The notes: generated from the sequence alone by a model not told the origin. DNA of 64,000 nucleotides from Effrenium voratum (GCA_963377175.1 CAUJNA010002846.1:279501-343500), one strand, 5' to 3'; shown: positions 15,131 through 24,403, counted from the stretch's first letter. A program made the numbers and translations.

Positions 15131-18100
15131 AGTTCCTTGAGTATCAGCAGCACTACCATGGAACCCGGGTGCTCCACCAGTGTAACCCCCGGTAGGCGCC
15201 CCTCCACTCGGGCCGCCAGGGGGTCCAGCGCAACCTTGGCCTCCGCCAGAATGTCCAGGACCTGGAGGTGGAAGTGGAGCATGTCCATGACCACCGCTTC
15301 CGCTCCCACCTTGACCAGGTGGTCCGCCTTGCCCACCACCTCCCCCGGGAGGAGGAGGAGGGGGCGGTCCAGCTTGAGCGCGTTCATGCCGAATATTGCA
15401 GCGCGCACATCGCTCAAGGCCGTCATTTCCAAAGTAACTGTGATTCTCACAGACGTGGGTCCCACAATCCGTGCAGAAATACATGGAGACCTCCTGAGCA
15501 TTCTTGCGACATGCCCAGCACTTCATTTTCAAAAACTGACAATTGCTACAGTCACCATCATCGCCCCGGCAAAGCCTGCAAAACTCACGATTGCATGTAA
15601 CACACGAAAATTCAGCGTCCGGGTGCCTACGGTCGTTGGGGTCATCGAGGGCACAAATCTTTGGCGCACCTGGGCCACCGGCACCGGGAGCGCCTCTTGT
15701 GGCCGGCGCCGAGGCCTGTCCACGATCAGATGGAGCTCCAGGGGTCCTCCACCTATCGCCGGGACTCGGGACGTCGGCACTAGCTCTGCTCCCAGGAGTC
15801 CTCCAGTCATCGCCGGGACTCTGGATATCGGCATGGGCCCTAATACCCCTACCACCACCTGGATGACGGTCTGGGTTCGGAGAGACGTTCCCGCTATCGC
15901 GGATCGGTCTATCCAGGTTCGGAGAGATGCTCCCGCTATCGCGGATTGGCCTCTCCCCCCTTGATTGCCGACTTCGGACCTCAGATCCCCTATCGGGGAC
16001 GGCGGCAGGCCTCGGGCTCCTATTCCTACCCACATCCCTATTGGGAGAAACAGAAACGTCCCCCCTCGCGCGCACGCGGGGGCCATCCCTCGCACGCCCT
16101 GGCGGTGAATGCGACCTGTCAGGCAATCCCCGAGCCCTCCTGCTTCTGCTGTCAGCCCTCTCCCTATCGGGATAAATGGGATGCCTATCTGCACGAGAAG
16201 GATCGACCCTACCGGGCACATCTTGCAAAGCGTGATCGACCAAATCGACACCTCCGCCCGGTCTCACCGGAAGGCCAGTACCCCGGCCATTACCTTCTCC
16301 GGGAGTGGGCGTCGGAGACCTGATTCTGTGTCCTTGTCCCGCGAAAGCGTCGTATCCGACGTTCCGTCTCTCTCTAGGCTGTGGGAGATTTGCCTGATTA
16401 TCCTGGGCACCCTGAATAATGACAGCAGCCTCATCCACATGACCTTCAATTTCATAGAGCTGAGCCATGATCCTGTTGTTCATTCCGTTAAGAGTACGAA
16501 TGTTGCTCTCAACATTGTTGATCCTCCTCACCGAGGCTTCTAATGTGTTGCGGAATGATTCCAACTCGCGCCTAACGACAGACCGTGCTTGCTCAGTACT
16601 CACCGGAAGGCTACGAATCTGTCCCCTGATATCATCAAGAACTTGATCCAGAACTCCCGAGCTCGCCTCAGACCGCTCGACACGGGACTTCACGGTCTCA
16701 AACCTCGAAATGATATCGTCATGATCCCGACGTTGACGTTGAACTTCGCGAGCTAGGTCCTGAATCTTCCGATTGACCTCGTCAATTGCCTCATGCCAGT
16801 CCTGCGGGGAATCATGCCCTGATGGTCTATCGACCTCCTGGGATCCCCTTCCGTGTTGCAGCCTCGACATCCGATTAGCAAGAAGGGTATGCTCTTTATT
16901 TATGCCTTCAATAGATTCGGAGGCCCACTTAGCAAATTTCTCGTGTTCAAGGAGAGCTTTCTCGATTTTCAGGTTTAACTCCCTGAAATTCGCGTCAACC
17001 ACACTGCTGCTGGCCCTATCGGACGGTTGCGCGACAGGATTCGGGTTCCATATACCTGCTGGCGTCCGCATCCCGACGGTTTTCTCTACCGAGAACATTC
17101 GTTTCTCAAGCTTATCCAAATCCTTGAGGATCTCGTCCTCGGAAGCAGCATGGCTCCTGCGGGTAGCCTCACTATTTTCGTGAATCTTCTGGCGAAGCTG
17201 ATCTGTTGCGAGTTCACTGTCCTTAACAGATTCGTGGATCTCGTGGGAAAGCAGATTGATCCTCTGCTCGACGACTTCAGCCTGTTCATCGATGGCTTGC
17301 CTCACAATGGCATTGCTGTCAGGAATAACTTCCCTTGCAAACCGTTGAACTATCATTCGCATCCTCCCGGCATCAGATTGAGTCACAACCTCAGCTGCCA
17401 GGCGATCGACCTTGTCTTTCGTCTGTCGGCTCTCGTCACTCCATTCCCTTCGCATGGAACTCACCTGACCGTTCAGTACCCTGATTTGGTCAGCAAAGAT
17501 ATGGAACGCCTTCGCGACTGAGCCAGAAACCTCACCCCTTTCGAGCATCTCCTGGATGTGCAACTCGAACATCTCCTTTGCCCTGACGTCACCTGATTCG
17601 CCAGAAGACTGAGATCTGAGGGCGGGAGGAGTCGATATCTCGATCCTCTCAGGAGCCCTACTAGCCCCGGCATGCCTTCTTGGGTCATCTACGGGACAAT
17701 CATCAATCCTGGATGGCCTACTCGGGTTGGATCCCCTTCTCCGGCTATCGCCAGATCGGGGATCAATGTTGGATGCACGTGACTCGGGGGTGGAGTGAAT
17801 GTGAACATCAGCAGGATCAGGCATCTCCTCATCCTGCGGGGTTGAATCCATTGGTGAGGGGCTAGCCCTCCTCGCCTTTGACCTATCGGTCTCAATGGCC
17901 AGGGGTGACGGTCTCTTCGCAGAAGCACTACGTTCCCTGGCGGTCGAGCCCCACTGAGGTGTGAACTCGTTGCTAGACCTAAGTGTTTCAAGGTCACTAG
18001 TATCTCGCCCTAACGGGCCAGCGATCGACGGATGATCCTCGATTCCGAGTGCATCGGCAAGCCGGCCATCTCTTGCACCTCTCCCAACGACATCGGCAAC

Positions 18101-19195
18101 CCGCTCAGTGATCCTCGGCGAACCAGTAACCCGGTTCGAGTTCACGTCTCTCTGATCCAACGGACCTCCAAAAGTAATGTTGGGAAAAGGGGGAACATTC
18201 GGGGTATCACCAATCGCCGGGGGACCTACCGGTCCCTCACGGTCATGGATAGCCTCCAATCCCCGAAGAACTTCCCGACTGTCCCTGGCTCTCTCTCTCT
18301 CGCTTCGGGCGTCCCTGTCAACACGAAGGTCCCTGGCGGCTCCACGAGAGAGGCTCCTGGGCCTCGCAGCATCACGGATCCTAGCACTTCGTCGTGATTG
18401 GTGCTCCTCCTCATCACGGCGATCCGCAAATGCGGCATACTCGTCATCATCATTTACCTCAAACTTGGCAGCGGCAGGACTAGTCCTTGCAGCCGCACGG
18501 TTGCCTGCACTTCGGCGCGAATGGCTCTCCTCCTCATCCGCAAAATTGTAATCTCCGTCATCATAAGACTCAGATTTGGCAGTAATAGGGTTGGGCCTAC
18601 CGGCATCAGATCCCTGCTTTGAGCTACTGCCCCATCCTGCGGTCGATTTCAACAGATCATCGTATCCGAAGTCTGAGAACTTCCGCTCCTCGTGCTCATC
18701 AAACTGACCTGGATTCTGAGAACCAGTGGATCGGCCCGGGATACCTCCCGGAGCCAGAACCATAGTCCCTGGTCCCTGCGGCCTATTCTCAAACTCATCC
18801 GAGACCTGCGACTCACCTGGAACAAGAGATCTCGGAGGTCGAACCGGCATGGCCTCCGGGTCATCCGAATGAGGGCGGGCCATGTCCATCGCCATGCTGA
18901 TGAAGTCAAAATGTCCACGCCTGTGACCTGATTCAGAGCCACTCCTATCGGAGTAAACCCTTCGTGTCTGCTCGTCATCAGTGGCCTGGCGGAAAATACG
19001 ATCGTCTCCATCGTCGGCGTACCTGCCACGGCCCCTGGGTGTATCCCTACCGGGATCTTCACCCCTGCGGTCCTGACCTGTCGAACCTGCTTCGAAATCC
19101 TCGTAGTCATAGTCCGGTAGGTCCTCACCTGAGCGGAGGCCACCTAGGATGGCCTCCTCATCCACGACGCTCCTTCGAGATCGTGGGGTCGACAT
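14963..19195 (-). CDS. Gag, N-terminal part: acidic/SR-rich region, coiled coil, RING/B-box-like cysteine cluster
   Basis: ATG at 19195 is the first in frame; an upstream in-frame TTG at 19219 is bounded by a TAG. In order (numbered from 19219): an acidic and arginine-rich region with a loosely duplicated block of about 40 residues (about 222-285: SHSRRSAGNRAAARTSP and HQSRRSARIRDAARPRS); Ser/Pro/Arg-rich sequence; a long helical coiled-coil region, about 560-960 (EMFELHIQEMLERGEVSG, LDKLEKRMFSVEKTVG); an Arg/Asp/Pro/Ser-rich repeat zone (IRDSGSISPN and IRDSGNVSPN); a cysteine-rich cluster, about 1189-1275, with eight CxxC-type pairs (CVTC, CRLC, CSNC, CWAC, CTDC, CARC), like cross-brace RING or B-box fingers; then a run of seven prolines and a Gly-rich tail. 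The last 55 or so residues are out of frame after a one-base shift near 15130. The coiled coil suggests self-assembly. Confidence 0.8.
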   Translation of the reverse strand: MSTPRSRRSVVDEEAILGGLRSGEDLPDYDYEDFEAGSTGQDRRGEDPGRDTPRGRGRYADDGDDRIFRQATDDEQTRRVYSDRSGSESGHRRGHFDFISMAMDMARPHSDDPEAMPVRPPRSLVPGESQVSDEFENRPQGPGTMVLAPGGIPGRSTGSQNPGQFDEHEERKFSDFGYDDLLKSTAGWGSSSKQGSDAGRPNPITAKSESYDDGDYNFADEEESHSRRSAGNRAAARTSPAAAKFEVNDDDEYAAFADRRDEEEHQSRRSARIRDAARPRSLSRGAARDLRVDRDARSERERARDSREVLRGLEAIHDREGPVGPPAIGDTPNVPPFPNITFGGPLDQRDVNSNRVTGSPRITERVADVVGRGARDGRLADALGIEDHPSIAGPLGRDTSDLETLRSSNEFTPQWGSTARERSASAKRPSPLAIETDRSKARRASPSPMDSTPQDEEMPDPADVHIHSTPESRASNIDPRSGDSRRRGSNPSRPSRIDDCPVDDPRRHAGASRAPERIEISTPPALRSQSSGESGDVRAKEMFELHIQEMLERGEVSGSVAKAFHIFADQIRVLNGQVSSMRREWSDESRQTKDKVDRLAAEVVTQSDAGRMRMIVQRFAREVIPDSNAIVRQAIDEQAEVVEQRINLLSHEIHESVKDSELATDQLRQKIHENSEATRRSHAASEDEILKDLDKLEKRMFSVEKTVGMRTPAGIWNPNPVAQPSDRASSSVVDANFRELNLKIEKALLEHEKFAKWASESIEGINKEHTLLANRMSRLQHGRGSQEVDRPSGHDSPQDWHEAIDEVNRKIQDLAREVQRQRRDHDDIISRFETVKSRVERSEASSGVLDQVLDDIRGQIRSLPVSTEQARSVVRRELESFRNTLEASVRRINNVESNIRTLNGMNNRIMAQLYEIEGHVDEAAVIIQGAQDNQANLPQPRERRNVGYDAFAGQGHRIRSPTPTPGEGNGRGTGLPVRPGGGVDLVDHALQDVPGRVDPSRADRHPIYPDRERADSRSRRARGLPDRSHSPPGRARDGPRVRARGDVSVSPNRDVGRNRSPRPAAVPDRGSEVRSRQSRGERPIRDSGSISPNLDRPIRDSGNVSPNPDRHPGGGRGIRAHADIQSPGDDWRTPGSRASADVPSPGDRWRTPGAPSDRGQASAPATRGAPGAGGPGAPKICALDDPNDRRHPDAEFSCVTCNREFCRLCRGDDGDCSNCQFLKMKCWACRKNAQEVSMYFCTDCGTHVCENHSYFGNDGLERCARCNIRHERAQAGPPPPPPPGGGGGQGGPPGQGGSGSGGHGHAPLPPPGPGHSGGGQGCAGPPGGPSGGAPTGGYTGGAPGFHGSAADTQGTGTISVVPASMVLPTGVALVTKGLALALVSLAMLQVTPQVLRAVVTLGPVLASAIV
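15071..15086. repeat. Micro-hairpin variant with internal A-C mismatch, loop TAAC
   Basis: GGTG-A-C-TAAC-G-C-CACC. The same architecture (outer stem, A-C mismatch, C-G pair, TAAC loop) recurs at 15044-15059 (GCTG/CAGC) and 19584-19597 (GTC/GAC) with different outer arms. Confidence 0.7.
18221..18236. repeat. Micro-hairpin, 6-bp stem GGGACC, loop TACC
   Basis: GGGACC-TACC-GGTCCC, a perfect 6-bp stem. In gag it is read as G-P-V-G-P, a different codon phase from the copy at 13421. Confidence 0.8.
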
Positions 19196-19620
19196 AGAGC
19201 TTGTAGTTGATGGTCTCAAGCGCGTAGGAAAGTCCTACGGCTGATAACCTGTGATTCGGGCACGAGCCTGTGCCCAGGCAATGGGTAAGTTGGGGTAAAC
19301 AAGCCACAAAAGAAAGGTTCCCCAAAAGCAAACCAATCCCCGGTCCCAAAGATCAGGGTTTCCCACACACCAGAGAACAACAACCAAAGGAAAACAAACC
19401 AAACAAGAAAAGGGTTAACCCGCAACCTTGGTCGACAACAGGCCGCACGACTGGTCCCTACCAACCTGGCGGCGGCCCGAGGTCTCTTTCTCCCCCGAGA
19501 TGCCGTCGGTCGACGCAGGGGTTCGGCGACGCCCATTCGAGGCGCGACGGAACCCAAAACTTGAGCCAAAACACCACAGGTCGGTCACTAACGCGACGTC
19601 CCTGATGATGATATGAACCA
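19196..19620 (-). other. Leader region upstream of gag
   Basis: About 400 bp between the gag ATG and the start of unrelated repeat DNA. No open frame of interest. It contains the spliced-leader-like match at 19560-19580 and the most upstream hairpin of the family (19584-19597). An LTR end and primer-binding site should be near here if the element is of standard design, but I cannot define either. Confidence 0.4.
19560..19580 (-). other. Possible spliced-leader relict
   Basis: Read on the minus strand, the 21 bases end in TTTTGGCTCAAG. That is identical to the last 12 nt of the dinoflagellate spliced leader, and the segment also begins CC as the leader does; the first nine bases otherwise match poorly. 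It lies about 365 bp upstream of the gag ATG in the same orientation. Spliced-leader relicts mark DNA copied back from trans-spliced mRNA in dinoflagellates (known). That this is one is inference. Confidence 0.45.
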
Positions 19621-19820
19621 TGGCTAATCACATTTTGTTCTAATTCAGGATCCTGTGACTGTTTTAGGGGTCCTCTATTGTGGAAAGTTTGTTGGCCGGA
19701 AAATGCCGAAAACAACGCTGGAAAAAATCGGCAAACACGTGGCAAACAAGTCGGGCAAAAAAAGAGTGCAAACAAATCCTGGCAAACATTGGGAAATCAT
19801 TTTCTTGAAGTGCTCCCCAA

Positions 19821-20234
19821 GCCATCTAATTTAAGATAACTTCTTTACAACAAAGTGCGGGCAAACAGTCGCACACAAAGGGGGGGGCCTCTTCAGATCC
19901 TCTTTAATAAAACTGTGTTGGGGTCCTCTTTAGTGTCCAGCTGGTTTCGCGGTTGCTGAAAATTGAAAACCAAAGCCTCCAGCCTTTTACTTTCAAACGA
20001 GGGGGCTCATCCGAAGCTCTCCCCAGCTCAAAGGTTAAAGGCCTGAGATCTAGGAAATCCATGTTGCAAGTTGTTCCCAAACCATCAAATTTAAGATAAC
20101 TTCTTTACACAAAAGTGAGGGCAATCAGTCACGCAAAGGGGGGTGCCCACAAGAGCCCCTGATCCTCTTTAGTCTGACTGTTTTGGGGTCCTCTTCAGTG
20201 TCCAACTGGTTTTGGGGGTTGCTGAAAAAACGGT
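19821..20234. repeat. Diverged direct duplication of about 150 bp
   Basis: The block starting TTTAAGATAACTTCTTTAC at 19830 recurs at 20091, followed in both by a G-rich run, then CCTCTTTA, then GTGTCCA(G/A)CTGGTTT and GTTGCTGAAAA. The copies differ by substitutions and small indels. Function unknown. It lies just outside the gag leader, so it may be retroelement flank or a remnant of another element. No gene in the interval. Confidence 0.7.
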
Positions 20235-20653
20235 CCTTGGCAATACTGAAGTAGAATTGTTCAATACTAAAGTAAGTACTGGGAGGCTGAGAGCCAGCCT
20301 TGGCAATACTAAAGTAGCATTGGCAATACTAAAGCAAGTACTGGGAAGCTGAGAGCCAGCCTTGGCAATACTAAAGTAGAATTGGCAATACTAAAGTAAG
20401 TACTGGGAATCTGAGAGGGGACCTTGGCAATAGTAAAGTAGAATTTGCAATACTAAAGTAAGTACTGGGAATCTGAGAGGGGACCTTGGCAATACTAAAG
20501 TAGAATTGGCAATACTAAAGTAAGTACTGGGAATCTGAGAGGGGACCTTGGCAATACTAAAGTAGAATTTGCAATACTAAAGTAAGTACTGGGAATCTGA
20601 GAGGAGACCTTGGCAATACTAAAGTAGAATTGGCAATACTAAAGTATGTACTG
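20235..20653. repeat. 62-bp minisatellite, nearly seven copies
   Basis: The unit is built from two related halves: TTGGCAATACTAAAGTAGAA followed by TTGGCAATACTAAAGTAAGTACTGG and a spacer GAATCTGAGAGGGGACC. The right-hand copies are the most alike; the left-hand copies have GCTGAGAGCCAGC in the spacer. No coding potential. Confidence 0.9.
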
Positions 20654-22244
20654 GTCCAGCTGACTGGTTCCACTGTTCAGAGGGAAGGCCGTGTCAAGAG
20701 GGTCCAACATAACAAGATTGAGCCCCCGAAGGAACAGTTTTGTACCTTCAAGCATCAGCCGCGCCTTGAGGGAAGCCATTTCTTAGCCAGGAGCCAAGCC
20801 GACGGTCTCATAGATAAATGGTTCGGCTTTTGCCAAAACAAACCATCTTCTCCACAAGTTGAAGTGTTCAAAACTTCAAAGGAAGTGACGCAATCACGGA
20901 GCCCCCTGGATCAAACCCATCTTGGATGTTCAGCCAACGTCAGGTAAGTTGGTTGTTTCACCATGGTAAGGGGCACTTCCAGTGGCCCCTTGTCTGGATC
21001 TTTGCCAGGCTTCGCACCTGAATAAACGGCCTTTGTTGTTGAGGTCCCAGGATTCTCGGGGCAACACAACGGGACACTTGCTGGTTCTCAGTCAGCGCGG
21101 AATGAGACAGGGAATGACCCCCTGTGAACAATCCCTGAATTCTGGTTTCCTTTGAGGGAAACCCTAGGTTCATAGCCAAAACCATGGCGCTCGGTTGCTT
21201 TCTGCTCCCCTGCTTTTTTTAAATAGTGGTTTAGTGGAAAACCCACTAGTTGGCAAAAGTTAAAGTCCTAGCATCCAAGCCAATGCACCAAAGATGTTTG
21301 TAACTATGGTTACAACCTACTCACCTCACGTTGGACATCCAAGGTGAGGCGAATGCTCATAACCAAAGGCCCCATTGCGCCTGGATCGCGTTGGATGCAG
21401 TTCCCAAATCGACCTCGGATGCCACCCATGTGACAAAGTCTCTCCTTATGCCAGCCTAGGATCCCCAAACTCATTTGACAACGGCAACACATTGTGGCTA
21501 ATACTGAAACACCGTCAATGGACGGTTTGGGACTTTCTCAAAATGAGTATTTGAAGGGAAACCAAAGGAAACAAACCATTTTAGGGGAACAACTCCAATT
21601 GTCCGGGACGTGGCAAGGTGGTTGCGGAACCTGGCAAAAGACTTGCCATGGTGGGAAAGTGGGTTGTAGCCAGCGTTGCTCGGGCCATCCAAGTACAATC
21701 CAATGAAACACCCCATGTGAAGACAGCCATTTTCAAAACCGCAGCCTACAGAGGTCACTGAATTTCCCTTCACAAGTTGCAATATTCTGAAACTGCCGCT
21801 TTTGGAGTTTCGAACCCTAAAGGGTGGGGCACTTCACAGATTTCGGCACATTTGAGCCGCAGGGGTTCGCCGATTCTTGGCATTGTGGCTCCGAAATAAG
21901 CTCAAGGAGTGTCGAGAGCAGCTTAGCATTGAGCCCGTAGCTCACAGCACTTCCTCCATGAAAGCTGCGAAGTGGTAGATGATCGCCAGAGCACCCAAAT
22001 TCCGGGGAATGCCAGAACATACTTTCTTCCCCTGAAAGCTATGGGGTCTGGGGAGCTTTGGGGCATATCAGCTATATCAGGGAGGTTTCCAGGGAACCTC
22101 CGGCGCTGGGGATGGATGGCACCTGAGTTGACTGTACCTTTCGATGGGTCAAAACTCGAAAGCCCCCTTTGGCTGCGAAGGACATTCTCAGCCGGCCATT
22201 TAGCGGGGCTGCTGGCGGGCTGCTGGCAACCCCCGAAATGTATC
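20654..22244. other. No gene seen; one dispersed repeat copy
   Basis: Only scattered short frames. A copy of the CGGTTGC dispersed repeat (see 38156) lies at about 21191-21325. Its right end carries a small inverted repeat around GTTTGTAACTATGGTTACAAC. Confidence 0.5.
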
Positions 22245-22365
22245 TACCTAGACTCTCCATGACCCTTAACAAATGGGGTCATGACCCAAGAAAAATAATG
22301 GTTGGTCATTGCCCAAAAGAAAGGGGTCAAATGGGCCCTTTGTCTAGGGGTGGAGACTCTAGGTA
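22245..22365. mobile_element. MITE family A copy (TA target duplication)
   Basis: Terminal inverted repeat CCTAGACTCTCCATGACCC at 22247, complemented at the right end (GGAGACTCTAGG) and flanked by TA on both sides. The interior contains GGTTGGTCATTGCCC, shared with the 157-bp satellite at 23.4-24.0 kb. Confidence 0.8.
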
Positions 22366-23364
22366 GGGTCTCCAGCCTTCCTGTAGGGGTCAGGTCCCCT
22401 TAACTTTTCCGGCGCTCACCCGCGGAGTCTCCTGAAGCGTGCGCGCAGAACTTGTCTCCTTCGAGATCTTTCCAGCGGCCATCCGCACCAACGGCCATCC
22501 CTACGGCCTGGTGACTTCCTCACTGGCTGAGTGGATGGCCCCAAAAAAAAGTCCGAACTGTATATCTACCACTAAAATCGTCCAAACCCAAAAAGTTTAA
22601 AGTTAAAAGCACTCAGGAAGTGAGCTTCATGTCAACTTCGGAGTACTCCTGAGGACCCTGGTGAACGCACCCAAATATGACGAGGGCTACTAGTCCTCCG
22701 GACTTCATCCGAATGTATAACGGGGGTTCAACTGTTGAAAACTCAGACACATAAGACTCCCTGCTCAAAGTGCTTAACTCGTGCGTTAAACTGGACATTG
22801 CCACTAAACTAACAAACAAATGAAGAAGCCCCCTGGTTTCAGGGATTCAGAAAAAGAGGAATGCCCCCCATACTGTGGACAAAATCCCGACCACCGTTCA
22901 CAATCCCTGCTAAAAACCTTTGGAAACTACCACTAACACAACTACTTCCATTTGCCTAAGTCCACTGGAAAACAAAAGTCCTGTAGTTAAATCGATTCCC
23001 TTTAAAACCAACAGGGGAAGCAAATGGAAGTTACTTAGCAACCTATACATTTGTTTCTCTGAAACAGCTCTAAAACTACCACTCAAACACCTAAAAATCT
23101 CACCCCTTAAAACTCCCAGGATTGGGGAAGTTCTCACCTTTTACAGACATAAAAAGCCCATGTTACCCCCAAAAAGTTACGAAAAGCTATGTGTTTTTAA
23201 GAGGTAAGAAAAATACAACAACTAGCCACTAAGAAAGCCCCCAGCTTCGCTCGGACGGCCGGGCGCCAGCCATCGGACCCTCCCGGCCAAGCTGCCGGGA
23301 AGGCGTAGGAGTCCAGGTTCGCCTCGACACGGAGGGGGGGGTCCAATTTGGTGTTGAGGTAGGC
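22366..23364. other. No gene seen; remnant repeats
   Basis: Intergenic. The block around 22550-22640 (AAAAGTCCGAACT, then ACCACTAAA and AGTTTAAAGT, then CTCAGGAAGTGAG) is repeated at 26165-26250, so it belongs to another dispersed family. Nothing else recognised. Confidence 0.5.
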
Positions 23365-24040
23365 CCCTCCTCCTGATCCTGAAATTTTGTTTGGTTGGTC
23401 ATTGCCCCAAAATTTTCAGGGGTCAAATGGGCAACGATGTGGACTTTTTGTGACTTTGTGATTGACTTTTTGTGGGTAAAATGGAACCACGGAACCACTA
23501 AACCAACTAGAACTACCTAGACCCTCCTCCTGATCCTGAAAAAAAAAATGGTTGGTCATTGCCCCAAAATTTTCAGGGGTCAAATGGGCAACGATGTGGA
23601 CTTTTTGTGACTTTGTGATTGACTTTTTGTGGGTAAAATGGAACCACGGAACCACTAAACCAACTAGAACTACCTAGACCCTCCTCCTGATCCTGAAAAA
23701 AAAAATGGTTGGTCATTGCCCCAAAATTTTCAGGGGTCAAATGGGCAACGATGTGGACTTTTTGTGACTTTGTGATTGACTTTTTGTGGGTAAAATGGAA
23801 CCACGGAACCACTAAACCAACTAGAACTACCTAGACCCTCCTCCTGATCCTGAAAAAAAAATGGTTGGTCATTGCCCCAAAATGTTCAGGGGTCAAATGG
23901 GCAACGATGTGGACTTTTTGTGACTTTGTGATTGACTTTTTGTGGGTAAAATGGAACCACGGAACCACTAAACCAACTAGAACTACCTAGACCCTCCTTC
24001 GGATCCTGAAAAAAAGGGTTGGTCATGGCCCCAAAATTTC
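23365..24040. repeat. 157-bp tandem repeat, about 4.3 copies
   Basis: Unit: CCCTCCTCCTGATCCTGAA, a short A-run, then GGTTGGTCATTGCCCCAAAA, a middle ending AACGATGTGGACTTTTTGTG, and an end GAACTACCTAGA. Copies 2 and 3 are practically identical; the A-run length varies between copies. The last copy is cut and runs into a family A end (GGAGACTCTAG at about 24080). Confidence 0.9.
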
Positions 24041-24403
24041 AGGGGTATGGGCCAATTCTGTTTCTAGGGGTCAGAAGGAGACTCTAGCCCCTCCTTTGTC
24101 CATGAGTAGAGTTAGGCGCAGTTATAGAATGTGTATTTGTTTGGTTGCTTCACTTTGAGTCACTAAAATGTAAAATGTATCCTAAGTCTACTCCAGTGTC
24201 GAGGTATAGGAAAGGAATCTTGTCGAGGTATTGCCAAAGAAGATTGCCAGCTTTTCAGTCGTATCTACATCCTCGTACGCGGACGCCATATGGCTACGGC
24301 TCCTTTTTGCTGAGGTAGCTCCTCCTTCGGGTTAAGGGCAACCGACGGGCACCTCACTATGGGTAGATCCCTTCGGTTTCCCTTTGAAAGGCACTCTTAA
24401 CTA

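Larger units (their letters stand above)
1..19597 (-). mobile_element. Giant Copia-type LTR retrotransposon, partial (3' end outside window)
   Basis: Seen: a same-strand series of gag, protease, integrase, reverse transcriptase and RNase H. The order integrase before reverse transcriptase is the Copia (Pseudoviridae) order, not Ty3/Gypsy. A third long ORF lies 3' of pol. At over 19 kb without reaching the 3' end it is far larger than the usual 5-6 kb Copia element; the excess is in a roughly 1,950-codon gag, extra domains in pol (methyltransferase-like and dUTPase) and ORF3. No LTR can be delimited because only one side is in the window; the 5' LTR, if present, must lie above about 19.2 kb. 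The frame is broken at about nine places (near 1600, 3860, 3970, 4650, 4985, 7645, 10170, 11000-11110 and 15130), so this copy is probably not autonomous as assembled. Confidence 0.9.
615..19597. repeat. Dispersed family of micro-hairpins with TA[TAC]C loop
   Basis: Perfect stems of at least 5 bp around TATC, TAAC or TACC: 842-855, 1404-1417, 13421-13436 (6 bp), 15986-15999, 18221-18236 (6 bp), 18941-18954, 19043-19056. Perfect 4-bp stems start at 615, 1594, 2167, 6052, 6121, 10957, 11261, 14585, 14747, 14947, 15891, 15933, 16161, 17880 and 18007. Many 3-bp or one-mismatch copies lie between them. The arms differ in sequence but stay complementary while the loop stays fixed. In the element's RNA the loop reads GAUA, GUUA or GGUA. 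They occur inside gag, pol and ORF3 and in the leader. Confidence 0.75.

Noticed and set aside
191..19616. Numerous plus-strand frames of 60-280 codons over the first 19.6 kb
   Set aside because: Antisense shadows of gag, pol and ORF3 in GC-rich codons, with no conserved motifs.
20235..20653. Possible array of small RNA genes
   Set aside because: The 62-bp unit shows no tRNA, 5S or snRNA features and has diverged without structure conservation.
23365..24040. Regular repeats resembling a CRISPR array
   Set aside because: The units are head-to-tail with no unique spacers, and the context is eukaryotic.
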